A stretch of 33,185 nucleotides of DNA, taken from positions 1-33,185 of the forward strand of contig JAHHTT010000023.1 in NCBI GenBank assembly GCA_020024465.1. Reading direction: 5' to 3'. Shown piece by piece: positions 1-7,581 of the stretch (position 1 is the stretch's first letter; each line of letters begins with the position of its first letter). The translations under genes were made by a program, and so were the position numbers. The notes under the pieces are model-generated. The model did not search any database. It was not told the origin of the DNA and was given only the letters and a program-made list of their open reading frames with translations. Origin of the DNA: Odoribacter sp. (GTDB taxonomy: Bacteria; Bacteroidota; Bacteroidia; Bacteroidales; Marinifilaceae).

Positions 1-235
1 TCGTCACCTCTTCCACTTCCGCCTTCCACGGACCCTGAGTGGTAAACCTGATACCTTCGTCCCTTATGCCTTTATCATTGGCATAAATCACCTGTTCGGT
101 CTGAGTGCTCTTGTCCAGGACAATACCGTCCTTCCCGTCACAGCCGCCGTCGCATTTACCGTCATCGGAACACGACCAGCACAACGCTCCTGCCCATAAC
201 AGGCAGCCTGCCAAATAAACAATCTTTTTTACCAT
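1..235 (-). CDS. Putative lipoprotein, truncated by the window edge (N-terminal 78 codons)
   Basis: The reading frame starts at the ATG whose complement is at 233-235 and stays open to the left edge, so only the N-terminus is visible. It begins MVKKIVYLAGCLLWAGALCW, then SCSDD: a basic n-region, a hydrophobic core and a cysteine followed by acidic residues, as in Bacteroidota lipoproteins. The next stretch, CDGGCDGKDG, has a second and third cysteine close together. Nothing in the visible part identifies a family. It lies 29 bases downstream of the barrel-like gene on the same strand and is probably the third gene of one operon with the two genes to its right. Cell-surface or periplasmic location is inferred from the signal sequence only. 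Confidence 0.65.
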   Translation of the reverse strand, partial: MVKKIVYLAGCLLWAGALCWSCSDDGKCDGGCDGKDGIVLDKSTQTEQVIYANDKGIRDEGIRFTTQGPWKAEVEEVT

Positions 236-264
236 GTGCCGTCAGTTAAACTGATTTTCAAGGC

Positions 265-990
265 TTAAAATCTGAAGCTCAAAAAGAAGCGCGGACCTTT
301 AGCCTTCAATTTCATATCTATGTTTTCTTCTTCTTCACCCCAGGGATAACTCAAGTTCGAATCTCCCCAACGCTGCTCCACTCCAAAGGAAATCACCCGC
401 CAGGCTATGGAAGCGCCATAAGTGAAATAAGTGGCATAGTTACCCTTGAATTCTTCATCGCTGTAGAGCATGGAAAAACAAGGCACCGCACGGAAATAGA
501 AAGCTATCTTCAGCTCATGCACCGGATTCACCGTCAGTGAAGGACCGAACTGCATGCCCGCCTCTCCCTTGTATATATCGGAAGAATCGTCCTCATCTTC
601 ATCTTCATCATCCATCTCATTATAAGACTGTTTCATGCCGTCCGGATAGTAATAACTGTCACCCGTATTCATGAAAGACCCGGAATAACAAGCGGCATTC
701 AAATCAAAATAAGTCCAGTCCAGACCGAATTTCATCAATCCCAAAATCGGACGTTTGTGCAGATAAAAAGTGCGCCCGGTTGAAATGCCTGCACCCCAAT
801 CGCTGTGCAGACAGATATCGCTTTTATCTATTTTCAGACTCTGCTTGCCATAAACAAAATTGAACCATGCTTTCCGCTCTGTCCAAACCTTTTCCTGCCG
901 CTCCGAGCGGTAAGGGCTTTTTTTCTGTGCCACTGTCACATTTACTGCCGCCACCAGCAGCAACATACCAATAATAACAAATCTTTTCAT
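265..990 (-). CDS. Secreted outer-membrane barrel-like protein of unknown function
   Basis: A 241-residue protein. I place the start at the ATG complementary to 988-990, because from there the protein begins MKRFVIIGMLLLVAAVNVTVAQ, a standard signal peptide; an upstream ATG at 1023 would overlap the preceding gene. The mature part is rich in aromatic residues and in alternating hydrophobic and polar residues, and ends in RFFLSFRF, a terminal phenylalanine typical of outer-membrane barrels. Near the middle is an acidic run, DDEDEDEDD, coded by a short TCATCT-type low-complexity tract around 590-613; it could be an extracellular loop. It sits 22 bases after the IPT/TIG-like lipoprotein gene and 29 bases before another lipoprotein gene, suggesting one envelope operon. 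I cannot name the family. Confidence 0.75.
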   Translation of the reverse strand: MKRFVIIGMLLLVAAVNVTVAQKKSPYRSERQEKVWTERKAWFNFVYGKQSLKIDKSDICLHSDWGAGISTGRTFYLHKRPILGLMKFGLDWTYFDLNAACYSGSFMNTGDSYYYPDGMKQSYNEMDDEDEDEDDSSDIYKGEAGMQFGPSLTVNPVHELKIAFYFRAVPCFSMLYSDEEFKGNYATYFTYGASIAWRVISFGVEQRWGDSNLSYPWGEEEENIDMKLKAKGPRFFLSFRF

Positions 991-1012
991 ATTTTTTACA
1001 ACTAAAATCCAA

Positions 1013-2155
1013 TTAATCTGCATATATCACATTCATAAACATTCTCCAACACTGTGAGCTGCCCATGTCCTGCACTTCCATCGTACGAGGCCTGTTTTTT
1101 TCGTCTTTCGACCATATATAATATACTCTCGAAAAATTTGCCTGATATTCCTCTTCATTAGAACCCTCCATATAATTGTGTCCTAACGCCAGATACTTTT
1201 CTCTCGGTATCAGATAACCACACATGTTCAGTATGTTCAACAATTCATTCTCGAATACGAAAGAGACGGGAGCATTCAGGTCTATATTGGCGTCGTTGGG
1301 CACACCGACATCCCCTTTATAAGGGATATTCATCCTCCGCAATTCCTTACCGGTAATATCATCCTGAACCAGCATTTTGCCTGAGGAACCATCCTTCCTC
1401 CACAAATATCGAATATGACGCTCTTCATCCCGGATACTCATTTTCGTTTCCTCACGAGCTATCCGTATCAACGGCTCAAGTTCGTCCGTCCCGTCCACCG
1501 ACCGGAAAATGTCCTCCAACAGACCGTTGTCATTCAGACGGCAATGCAATACGCCCTGAGTTTCATTGGAAACAACGACCAATTCTTCCCGAGAAAGGTA
1601 TTTGAAATAAAATTCCCGCCTCTCCTTCATTGAAGTGAAAAGCACCCCGTACAACCGGTTGCCGTTGTCGCTTTTCTCATATGTAAACTGATAATCCCCC
1701 CGATCCGTCTGTATATTATCCACCATATGTCCGCGATACACTTCCGGATGCATCTGATCGTTGCTCTTTCCCAGTGTCAAATATCCCAATTCCATTTCAT
1801 AACCGGCATGAATCAAATAAACAGAACAGTGTTCTTTCACACCTTCGGGCATGATGAATTTCAATGCCGAATCAGTCACATCCACAATCTCGGCATTCCA
1901 TTCCCTGGTAACCCTCGTACCGGAATCATCCAATTCATATCCTTCGATACGCACCGATTCATTCCCGTCAAAACCATTCCCTTTCACCAGCACCGTATCA
2001 CCCGACATTATCGGATCTTCTAAACTTGTATACGGCAATTTCGCCGTAAACGGCAATTTCTCGTCATCCATGCAGGAGGACAAACCAATAACACATAAGA
2101 ACGCAACAGTCCAAACTGTTCCCATTTTCCTTAAAAAATCACTGGAATACATCAT
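1013..2155 (-). CDS. Lipoprotein with IPT/TIG-like domain
   Basis: A 380-residue lipoprotein precursor. The start is the first of two adjacent ATG codons at 2155; a further in-frame ATG at 2125 is possible. The signal sequence ends in the lipobox LSSC with the acylated cysteine near residue 28, followed by MDDE, an acidic pattern common in surface-exposed Bacteroidota lipoproteins. Residues about 45-135 (SGDTVLVKGNGF ... VYLIHAGYEMELGYLTLG) have the look of an IPT/TIG immunoglobulin-like fold. The remaining 240 residues, with many aromatic and charged residues, match no family I recognise. It is the first gene of the minus-strand group that continues into the barrel-like gene, and it has a clear promoter with a homopolymer next to the -33 box. 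Confidence 0.75.
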   Translation of the reverse strand: MMYSSDFLRKMGTVWTVAFLCVIGLSSCMDDEKLPFTAKLPYTSLEDPIMSGDTVLVKGNGFDGNESVRIEGYELDDSGTRVTREWNAEIVDVTDSALKFIMPEGVKEHCSVYLIHAGYEMELGYLTLGKSNDQMHPEVYRGHMVDNIQTDRGDYQFTYEKSDNGNRLYGVLFTSMKERREFYFKYLSREELVVVSNETQGVLHCRLNDNGLLEDIFRSVDGTDELEPLIRIAREETKMSIRDEERHIRYLWRKDGSSGKMLVQDDITGKELRRMNIPYKGDVGVPNDANIDLNAPVSFVFENELLNILNMCGYLIPREKYLALGHNYMEGSNEEEYQANFSRVYYIWSKDEKNRPRTMEVQDMGSSQCWRMFMNVIYAD

Positions 2156-2185
2156 TATTTCACATATTATATTCTGTTTACGATG

Positions 2186-2217
2186 CAAACATACAACATT
2201 TTACACTCATATGCAAA
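2186..2217 (-). promoter_or_regulatory. Bacteroidota-type promoter with a homopolymer at the -33 box
   Basis: Read on the minus strand, TATGTTTG (2193-2186) matches the -7 consensus TAnnTTTG exactly. TTTG (2217-2214) lies 20 bases upstream, the usual -33 position. The three T of that TTTG are the last bases of a run of 17 T (2231-2215). The expected transcription start is about 2179, giving a leader of about 24 bases before the lipoprotein ATG at 2155. Confidence 0.75.
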
Positions 2218-2231
2218 AAAAAAAAAAAAAA
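2215..2231. repeat. Homopolymeric tract, 17 A on the plus strand
   Basis: An uninterrupted run of 17 A (17 T on the minus strand) in the gap between the divergent lipoprotein and DUF4251-like genes. It directly abuts the -33 box of the lipoprotein promoter. A tract this long is prone to slipped-strand length change. Confidence 0.95.
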
Positions 2232-2279
2232 TACAACATGATACAATACATTGTTTTCACACCCTTCCCCCTATCCTTC

Positions 2280-2389
2280 CCCCTTACCTTTTTCCGCCCC
2301 TTTTCCGAAGCTCTTCCACAGCTGCCTCCATCCCGTTCGGACAAGCTTCGGAGAAACTTCGGACCAAGAACGGAAAAAGGTAAGAGGGG
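2280..2389. repeat. Dispersed intergenic repeat, copy A (inverted pair)
   Basis: The right half (2334-2389, read on the minus strand) matches the plus strand of 30744-30799 at 50 of 56 positions by hand alignment, without gaps. Key shared blocks are ACCTTTTTCCGTTC, TCCGAAGTTT and TCCGAAGCTTGTCCGAACG. The left end (2280-2296, CCCCTTACCTTTTTCCG) repeats the start of the same unit in the opposite direction, so this copy is an imperfect inverted pair of about 110 bases. The wider gene-free stretch 2194-2553 holds this repeat, the A17 tract and a promoter; I see no gene in it. Confidence 0.8.
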
Positions 2390-2518
2390 CATGAGACAAC
2401 ATTGAGACCCAAAGATGACAGACGACACCCATACGGGAGGCTTCTTTTTCCGAAACCGACCGATGTGAAACATTCCGGATTTCATCTGCAAGCGGACTGG
2501 ATACTGGCATATTTTTTG

Positions 2519-2526
2519 TATCTTTG
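2519..2526 (+). promoter_or_regulatory. -7 promoter box for the DUF4251-like gene
   Basis: TATCTTTG matches TAnnTTTG exactly and is followed by T C. No good TTTG is present at the -33 position. The box lies 27 bases before the ATG at 2554 and overlaps an upstream in-frame ATG at 2524, which is why I reject that earlier start. Confidence 0.65.
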
Positions 2527-2553
2527 TCAACAGACAATAAAAAACGAGAAAAC

Positions 2554-3096
2554 ATGAGAACACTGTATGTACTGGCAGCATTATTGCTATTTGCACCGGC
2601 ACCGCCTGCAATTGCCCAGAAATTATCCAAAGAAGAAAAAGCCCGTCAGGCAGAAGAAGCTTTCAAATCCATCCGTACACTGATTGAAAGCAGAGCATTT
2701 CAAATCGAAATCAACCGGGTATTCCCGGCAAGCGGGAAAGATGTCTCGCGCTTTAACCCCCGGGGTAAAATAAGCATCAACGACACCCTTGCCAAAGGCC
2801 ACCTGCCGTTTTTCGGCCGCGCCTACAGCCTGCCCTACGGAGAAAGCGGCGGAATAGAATTCGACGGGAAAATCAGGGATGAGAAAATCAAAACAATCGA
2901 GAAAAAGAAAAAAAGATCGATTGTCTATACTTTCTCTGTCACCGGAAAAAACGACCATTACCAATTCACGATAGAAGCCGCCGGAGGAAACAACTGTACA
3001 GTCAGCTTAAACAGCAACAACCGGGCACACATTTCCTATTCCGGCACCGTTTCCCCGTTGGAAAAAGATGCAAAAACAGAAAAACAAGAACATTAA
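2554..3096 (+). CDS. DUF4251-like secreted protein
   Basis: A 180-residue protein beginning MRTLYVLAALLLFAPAPPAIAQ, a clear cleavable signal peptide. A lysine/glutamate-rich helix follows (LSKEEKARQAEEAFK), then the motif FQIEINRVFPASG with the hydrophobic and basic pattern I associate with DUF4251 proteins of Bacteroidales, then a beta-rich body with LPFFGRAYSLPYGESGGIEF. The C-terminal tail is charged (EKDAKTEKQEH). Periplasmic location is inferred and the function of the family is not known to me. The gene stands alone: the neighbour on the left is divergent, and the gene on the right has its own promoter. Confidence 0.75.
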   Translation: MRTLYVLAALLLFAPAPPAIAQKLSKEEKARQAEEAFKSIRTLIESRAFQIEINRVFPASGKDVSRFNPRGKISINDTLAKGHLPFFGRAYSLPYGESGGIEFDGKIRDEKIKTIEKKKKRSIVYTFSVTGKNDHYQFTIEAAGGNNCTVSLNSNNRAHISYSGTVSPLEKDAKTEKQEH

Positions 3097-3185
3097 ATTA
3101 TATAAAAACTGACATAAATAGTTAAAATAATCTTCTGAAAGCCACATTCTATCACGACATACCCCCCAAACTGCAACGCAAAGTG

Positions 3186-3216
3186 TTTCATAAATCATTT
3201 TTTTTATGTAACCTTG
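3186..3216 (+). promoter_or_regulatory. Probable promoter of the mmdA-like operon
   Basis: TTTC (3186-3189), a 19-base spacer and TAACCTTG (3209-3216) match the -33/-7 pattern with one mismatch in each box. The leader to the ATG at 3281 would be about 58 bases and contains a hairpin. Confidence 0.5.
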
Positions 3217-3230
3217 CAGTTTGAATGGGA

Positions 3231-3255
3231 TGTAATTTCCGTATCCGGAATTACA
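3231..3255 (+). other. Hairpin in the leader of the mmdA-like gene
   Basis: TGTAATT pairs with AATTACA, and an inner CCG pairs with CGG around a loop of about four bases; one T is bulged. It lies downstream of the inferred promoter and 26 bases before the start codon. It could be an operator palindrome or an RNA structure; the sequence does not decide. Confidence 0.45.
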
Positions 3256-3280
3256 TGATTTATTAACCAAATAAATTACT

Positions 3281-4825
3281 ATGTCACTTAAAAGAAATAT
3301 TCTTGACTTAAGAAAAAGGAAAGAGATTGTACTTCAGGGTGGTGGCGAGGACGCTATTAAAAAGCAGGCTGCAATGGGCAAGCTCACTGCACGCGAGAGA
3401 ATTGAAGGAATCCTGGACAAAGGTTCATTCCACGAGTATGACATCTTCGTAGAACATCAATCAAAAGATTTTGATATGGATAAAAAGGTTCTCCACGGAG
3501 ACGGTGTTGTTATCGGTACCGGAACCGTATACGGAGAACCTGTCGCTATTTATGCGCAGGACTTTACGGTAGCAGGCGGTTCTCTGGGACTGATGCACGC
3601 ACGCAAAATCACCAAAATCATGGACCATGCCATCAAAATGCGTATGCCGCTTATCGGGATCAACGACTCCGGCGGAGCACGTATTCAGGAGGGTGTCGAC
3701 GCATTGGCCGGTTATGGAGAAATCTTTTTCCGTAACACGCAGGCATCCGGAGTCATTCCGCAGCTTTCTGTCATTCTGGGTCCCTGTGCCGGTGGCGCCG
3801 TTTACTCACCTGCCCTGACCGACTTCATTTTTGTAGTGGACAACATTTCAAAAATGTTCATTACCGGTCCGGAAGTCGTGAAAACGGTATTGGGGGAAGA
3901 AGTCAGCACGGAAGAGCTCGGAGGAGCACGGGTACACGCTTGTGTAAGCGGTAACGCCCATTTCTTTGCATCGACGGAACAGGAATGTTTTGAACAAATC
4001 AAAAAGCTGCTGACATTCATCCCGTGGAACAACCAGCGCAAAGCCAAGGCTTTCCCCGTAAAATTACCGAAAACAGAATATAATATAGAAAAGATTCTGC
4101 CGGCAGATCCTACACAGCCTTATGATGTACGCGATATCATCAAGGCCGTGGCAGATGATTCGGACTTTTTCGAAGTACAGGAGAATTTTGCTCCGAACAT
4201 CGTTGTCGGATTCGGACGTATCGATGGCGAGACCATCGGTTTTGTGGCAAACCAGCCTCTGGTACTGGCCGGAGTATTAGACTGCGACTCTGCGGACAAG
4301 GCCGGCCGCTTCATCCGTTTCTGCGATGCATTCAATATTCCATTGGTGACATTCGAAGACATGCCGGGTTATCTGCCGGGAGTCGAACAGGAACACATGG
4401 GCGTTATCCGCCACGGCGCGAAAGTACTGTATGCATACAGCGAAGCCACCGTACCTAAAATCACCGTCATCCTGCGCAAAGCATACGGCGGCGGTTACAT
4501 CGCCATGAACTCCCGCCACTTGAAAGCAGACTTCATGTTTGCATGGCCTACCGCAGAAATCGCCGTAATGGGTCCGGAAGGAGCCGCAAACATCATTTTC
4601 CGCAAGGATATCAAGGAAGCGGAGAATCCGGAAGAGATGCGCAAACAGAAAGTGGCCGAATACCGTGAAAAATTTGCAAATCCATACGTTGCAGCCTCCA
4701 AAGGATATATCGACTCTGTCATTGAGCCGGCCGAAACACGTATGTTGTTGAAACACTCCATCGAAGTGTCTGGCAACAAAACGGTGATGACCCCGAACAA
4801 AAAACACGGTATTCCACCGTTCTAA
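3281..4825 (+). CDS. mmdA: Biotin-dependent acyl-CoA carboxyltransferase (methylmalonyl-CoA decarboxylase alpha / propionyl-CoA carboxylase beta / transcarboxylase 12S type)
   Basis: A 514-residue protein of the carboxyltransferase (crotonase-fold) family, which moves CO2 between carboxybiotin and an acyl-CoA. The full family length is present. Glycine-rich oxyanion segments are visible in both halves: GGARIQEG from residue 131 and AGGAVYSPALTDF from residue 170 in the N-terminal half, and RKAYGGGYIAMNSRHL around residue 400 in the C-terminal half. The family includes methylmalonyl-CoA decarboxylase alpha, propionyl-CoA carboxylase beta and the 12S subunit of transcarboxylase, and sequence alone does not separate these. 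A biotin carrier gene follows after 74 bases, but no membrane decarboxylase subunit, small gamma subunit, biotin carboxylase or epimerase gene is adjacent. A role in the succinate-propionate pathway is the likely context. Confidence 0.9.
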   Translation: MSLKRNILDLRKRKEIVLQGGGEDAIKKQAAMGKLTARERIEGILDKGSFHEYDIFVEHQSKDFDMDKKVLHGDGVVIGTGTVYGEPVAIYAQDFTVAGGSLGLMHARKITKIMDHAIKMRMPLIGINDSGGARIQEGVDALAGYGEIFFRNTQASGVIPQLSVILGPCAGGAVYSPALTDFIFVVDNISKMFITGPEVVKTVLGEEVSTEELGGARVHACVSGNAHFFASTEQECFEQIKKLLTFIPWNNQRKAKAFPVKLPKTEYNIEKILPADPTQPYDVRDIIKAVADDSDFFEVQENFAPNIVVGFGRIDGETIGFVANQPLVLAGVLDCDSADKAGRFIRFCDAFNIPLVTFEDMPGYLPGVEQEHMGVIRHGAKVLYAYSEATVPKITVILRKAYGGGYIAMNSRHLKADFMFAWPTAEIAVMGPEGAANIIFRKDIKEAENPEEMRKQKVAEYREKFANPYVAASKGYIDSVIEPAETRMLLKHSIEVSGNKTVMTPNKKHGIPPF

Positions 4826-4899
4826 CAGTCTGTAATGTTTGTAAAGCCGTATGACTTTATTGACTTTATAGCTTTTAAAACTTAGTAAACCGTAAAAGA

Positions 4900-5217
4900 A
4901 TGACAGAGAAATTAGAGAACTTCATGCTGAACGGCGTAGAATATAAAACACGCCTGACAGACAAATGGAAAAACAGGCAAAAATGGGAAGAGCCCAATCC
5001 CTACCTGTTGGTTTCACACATTCCGGGCACGATCATGGAAATTGAAGTGAAAGAAGGACAGGAAGTGAATGAAGGCGATACATTGCTGATACTTCAGGCA
5101 ATGAAAATGAACAATAAACTGACTGCTCCTTTTGACGGAAAAATCAAGAAAATCGATGTACGTAAAGGCGATAAACTGCCCAAAGGGACATTGATGATCG
5201 AGATGGAAGAGAGATAG
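4900..5217 (+). CDS. Biotin carboxyl carrier protein
   Basis: A 105-residue soluble protein with one biotinyl domain. The biotin attachment motif AMKM is present, with the acceptor lysine at residue 69, 36 residues from the C-terminus as usual. The domain also shows PGTIMEIEVKEGQEVNEGDTL before it and APFDGKIKKIDVRKGD after it. The first 38 residues are charged and aromatic and do not look like the Ala/Pro linker of decarboxylase gamma subunits. The gene is 74 bases after the mmdA-like gene, on the same strand, and is followed by a strong terminator, so the two form a two-gene unit. It should carry the carboxyl group to or from the mmdA-like enzyme. Confidence 0.9.
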   Translation: MTEKLENFMLNGVEYKTRLTDKWKNRQKWEEPNPYLLVSHIPGTIMEIEVKEGQEVNEGDTLLILQAMKMNNKLTAPFDGKIKKIDVRKGDKLPKGTLMIEMEER

Positions 5218-5238
5218 ACTGTTTTACAACAGAATAAA

Positions 5239-5280
5239 GAGGTGGCTGGAAGACAGTCACCTCATTTTTACATTTTTTTA
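5239..5280 (+). terminator. Intrinsic terminator after the mmdA-like/biotin carrier unit
   Basis: GAGGTGGCTG (5239-5248) pairs with CAGTCACCTC (5254-5263) with one G-U pair across the five-base loop GAAGA. It is followed by ATTTTTACATTTTTTT. It separates the biotin carrier gene from the ABC exporter genes. Confidence 0.9.
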
Positions 5281-5284
5281 CCTT

Positions 5285-6205
5285 ATGAATTTTTTTGTAG
5301 CCCAACATATCATTAAAAATTACGCCAATCACCGAGCCCTGGACGATGTGTCCATTGACATCCCTGAAGGAGCCATTTATGGACTGTTAGGTCCCAACGG
5401 AGCCGGTAAAACATCACTTATCCGAATCATAAACCAGATAACCGGACCGGATTCCGGAGAATTGTTTTTCAAAGGTCGCAAACTGGAGCCGGCAGACATG
5501 AACCGCATCGGGTATCTTCCGGAAGAAAGAGGACTTTACAAAAAAATGAAAGTAGGAGAACAGGCCGTATATCTGGCCCGCCTGAAAGGAGTATCCAAAC
5601 ACGATGCTATCCGGCAACTGAAAGGCTGGTTTGAAAAATTCGGCATCGAAGAATGGTGGGACCGCAAAGTAGAAGAACTTTCAAAAGGCATGGCCCAGAA
5701 AGTCCAGTTTATCACTACCGTACTGCATGAACCGGAAATGCTGATATTCGACGAACCATTCAGTGGCTTCGACCCCATTAATGTGGAACTTCTCAAACGC
5801 GAAATACTGGAACTTCGCAAAAAAGGGACTACCATTATCTTTTCCACACACAATATGGCTTCTGTCGAAGAAATATGCAGCCACATCGCATTGATAAACA
5901 AATCAAAAAAGATTATAGAAGGCCCTATCAACCAGATCCGCAACAAATATGCAAACAACACCTATCAGTTAATCTGCAAATACCGGCCCGAATTCAATCC
6001 CAGCCGAACGGTCGGTGAGGAATATGAAATACTGTCAGAGAAAATAGAAGACGGACAGCACGAAATCATACTGCAACGCCTGACAGCCTGCCCCACCAAT
6101 ACCCTGTTGCGCAGACTGCTGGATAAGACTGATATCATTTCTTATCAGAAAATCATCCCGGGCATGAACGACATTTTTATCAAACTGGTAAAAGACATGC
6201 AATAA
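5285..6205 (+). CDS. ABC exporter ATP-binding protein (NatA-like)
   Basis: A 306-residue ATPase. Walker A GPNGAGKT is at residues 36-43, the signature LSKGMAQKVQ starts at about 132, Walker B is MLIFDEP with D156-E157, and the switch histidine is in STHNM near residue 189. After residue about 215 there is a C-terminal extension of the DUF4162 kind found on ABC-2 type ATPases. The ATG follows the terminator by only a few bases, so the leader or promoter must lie within or overlap it. The gene is 3 bases upstream of a permease gene, with which it should form an exporter. The substrate is unknown; NatAB-type sodium export is one possibility. Confidence 0.9.
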   Translation: MNFFVAQHIIKNYANHRALDDVSIDIPEGAIYGLLGPNGAGKTSLIRIINQITGPDSGELFFKGRKLEPADMNRIGYLPEERGLYKKMKVGEQAVYLARLKGVSKHDAIRQLKGWFEKFGIEEWWDRKVEELSKGMAQKVQFITTVLHEPEMLIFDEPFSGFDPINVELLKREILELRKKGTTIIFSTHNMASVEEICSHIALINKSKKIIEGPINQIRNKYANNTYQLICKYRPEFNPSRTVGEEYEILSEKIEDGQHEIILQRLTACPTNTLLRRLLDKTDIISYQKIIPGMNDIFIKLVKDMQ

Positions 6206-6208
6206 TAT

Positions 6209-7558
6209 ATGAACAAGACACTCATCATCATAGGACGCGAATTCACGACGAGAGTCAGAAAAAAAAGCTTTTTGATACTGACTTTGATTGTACCCATCCT
6301 GATGGCAGGATTTTATGCCTTTTTAATGTGGATGCTTTTGAAAGACGATATGCAAGAAAGAAAAATTGCAGTTGTCAATCATTCAACGATAGACGCTCCA
6401 TTCCGGAAAATCAACAACACCGTTTTTGAATATGTCACGGAAGACATTCCGGAAAATACGGCATCCGATTTTCTGAAAACCAACAACTTTTATGCAATTA
6501 TCGAAGTTCCGGAAGATGTCATCGAAAGACCGGACATTCCAATCCTGTCCTATTCACAGGTCCCGATGGAATTGAAAAATGAAATTGCCTCACAACTGAA
6601 AGAGAAAATAGAAGGCATCAAACGCAATGCTGTAATTGCCGGAACCAATATACCCGATTTAGAACAGAAACTGGCAGCAGTCAATACACCGGTGCTGGTA
6701 CGCACCCTAAAAGTTTCAGCAGAAACAGGCGAAGCCAAAGAAAGCTCTTCAGAAATAGCCTCGGCAATCGGCCTGATTGCCGGCATGATTATCTATTTCT
6801 TTATCTTTATGTACGCTTCACAGGTAATGAAAGGAGTCATTGAAGAGAAAACAAACCGCATCATAGAGGTTTTGGTTTCTTCTGTCAAGCCGTTTCAATT
6901 TCTATTGGGCAAAATCATCGGTGTTGCCGCAGTCGGGCTGGTACAGTTTCTGATTTGGGTTGCATTTGGTCTGACACTAATCGTTGCCATGCAGACATTT
7001 TTCTTGCCGAATCTCGATTTGGATGCTTTACGCCAAGCCGGACCGATAGCAACTGATATGACTGCAATTACCGGTACTGCAGAACTCAATACAGAACAAC
7101 TGCAAATCATTCAGAAAGTGGCACAGACTATCGACCCCATGTTTATTGTCAGTTTCCTGAGTGCGTTTTTATTCTATTTCATCGGAGGATACCTTCTGTA
7201 TGCCTCGCTATTTGCAGCCATCGGCGCTGCGGTAGACAACGAGACAGACTCACAACAATTCCTGACACCGCTCTCTATTATTCTGGTCGTAGGGTTATAT
7301 ATCGGTTTTACAGCCATGAAAAGTCCGGAATCCCCGCTTGTATTTTGGAGTTCACTGATACCCTTCACCTCACCGATAGTCATGTTGGTAAGGATTCCAT
7401 TTGGAGTACCGACGTGGGAAATCGTCTCTTCAATGGCTTTACTGGTAGCATCATTCATATTCTTCACCTGGCTTTCAGGACGTATCTATCGGGTAGGCAT
7501 CCTGATGTATGGAAAGAAAGTCACCTGGAAAGAACTTTATAAATGGTTGAAGTACTGA
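6209..7558 (+). CDS. ABC-2 type permease (NatB-like)
   Basis: A 449-residue integral membrane protein. One membrane segment near the N-terminus (residues about 20-45) is followed by a large extracytoplasmic region of about 150 residues, then a cluster of segments from about residue 185 onwards, the layout of NatB/YhaP-type ABC-2 permeases. The motif GVIEEKTNRIIEVLVSS just after the second membrane segment is characteristic of this group. It begins 3 bases after the ATPase gene and the two are presumably co-translated. Its stop codon is inside a hairpin that also ends the convergent thioesterase gene. Confidence 0.9.
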   Translation: MNKTLIIIGREFTTRVRKKSFLILTLIVPILMAGFYAFLMWMLLKDDMQERKIAVVNHSTIDAPFRKINNTVFEYVTEDIPENTASDFLKTNNFYAIIEVPEDVIERPDIPILSYSQVPMELKNEIASQLKEKIEGIKRNAVIAGTNIPDLEQKLAAVNTPVLVRTLKVSAETGEAKESSSEIASAIGLIAGMIIYFFIFMYASQVMKGVIEEKTNRIIEVLVSSVKPFQFLLGKIIGVAAVGLVQFLIWVAFGLTLIVAMQTFFLPNLDLDALRQAGPIATDMTAITGTAELNTEQLQIIQKVAQTIDPMFIVSFLSAFLFYFIGGYLLYASLFAAIGAAVDNETDSQQFLTPLSIILVVGLYIGFTAMKSPESPLVFWSSLIPFTSPIVMLVRIPFGVPTWEIVSSMALLVASFIFFTWLSGRIYRVGILMYGKKVTWKELYKWLKY

Positions 7559-7573
7559 TTCAAATCAGTACTT
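7550..7573. terminator. Hairpin overlapping the permease stop codon
   Basis: AAGTACTGATT (7550-7560) and AATCAGTACTT (7563-7573) are perfect inverted repeats. The permease stop TGA lies in the left arm. Neither side has a long T run, so it is a weak or factor-assisted candidate between two convergent genes. Confidence 0.45.
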
Positions 7574-7581
7574 CCGCCCCC

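Noticed and set aside
1851..2405. A 184-codon plus-strand frame opposite the IPT/TIG-like lipoprotein start
   Set aside because: It reads through a promoter, an A17 tract and the repeat, and has a poly-lysine stretch from the homopolymer; no signal of a real protein.
2207..2630. Minus-strand frames across the repeat and the A17 tract
   Set aside because: The translations come from the dispersed repeat and the homopolymer and overlap the promoter and start of the DUF4251-like gene; similar short peptides at copy B reflect DNA repeat identity, not coding.
4277..4807. A 176-codon minus-strand frame opposite the mmdA-like gene
   Set aside because: It is antisense to a strongly conserved carboxyltransferase, and its translation has no recognisable domain.
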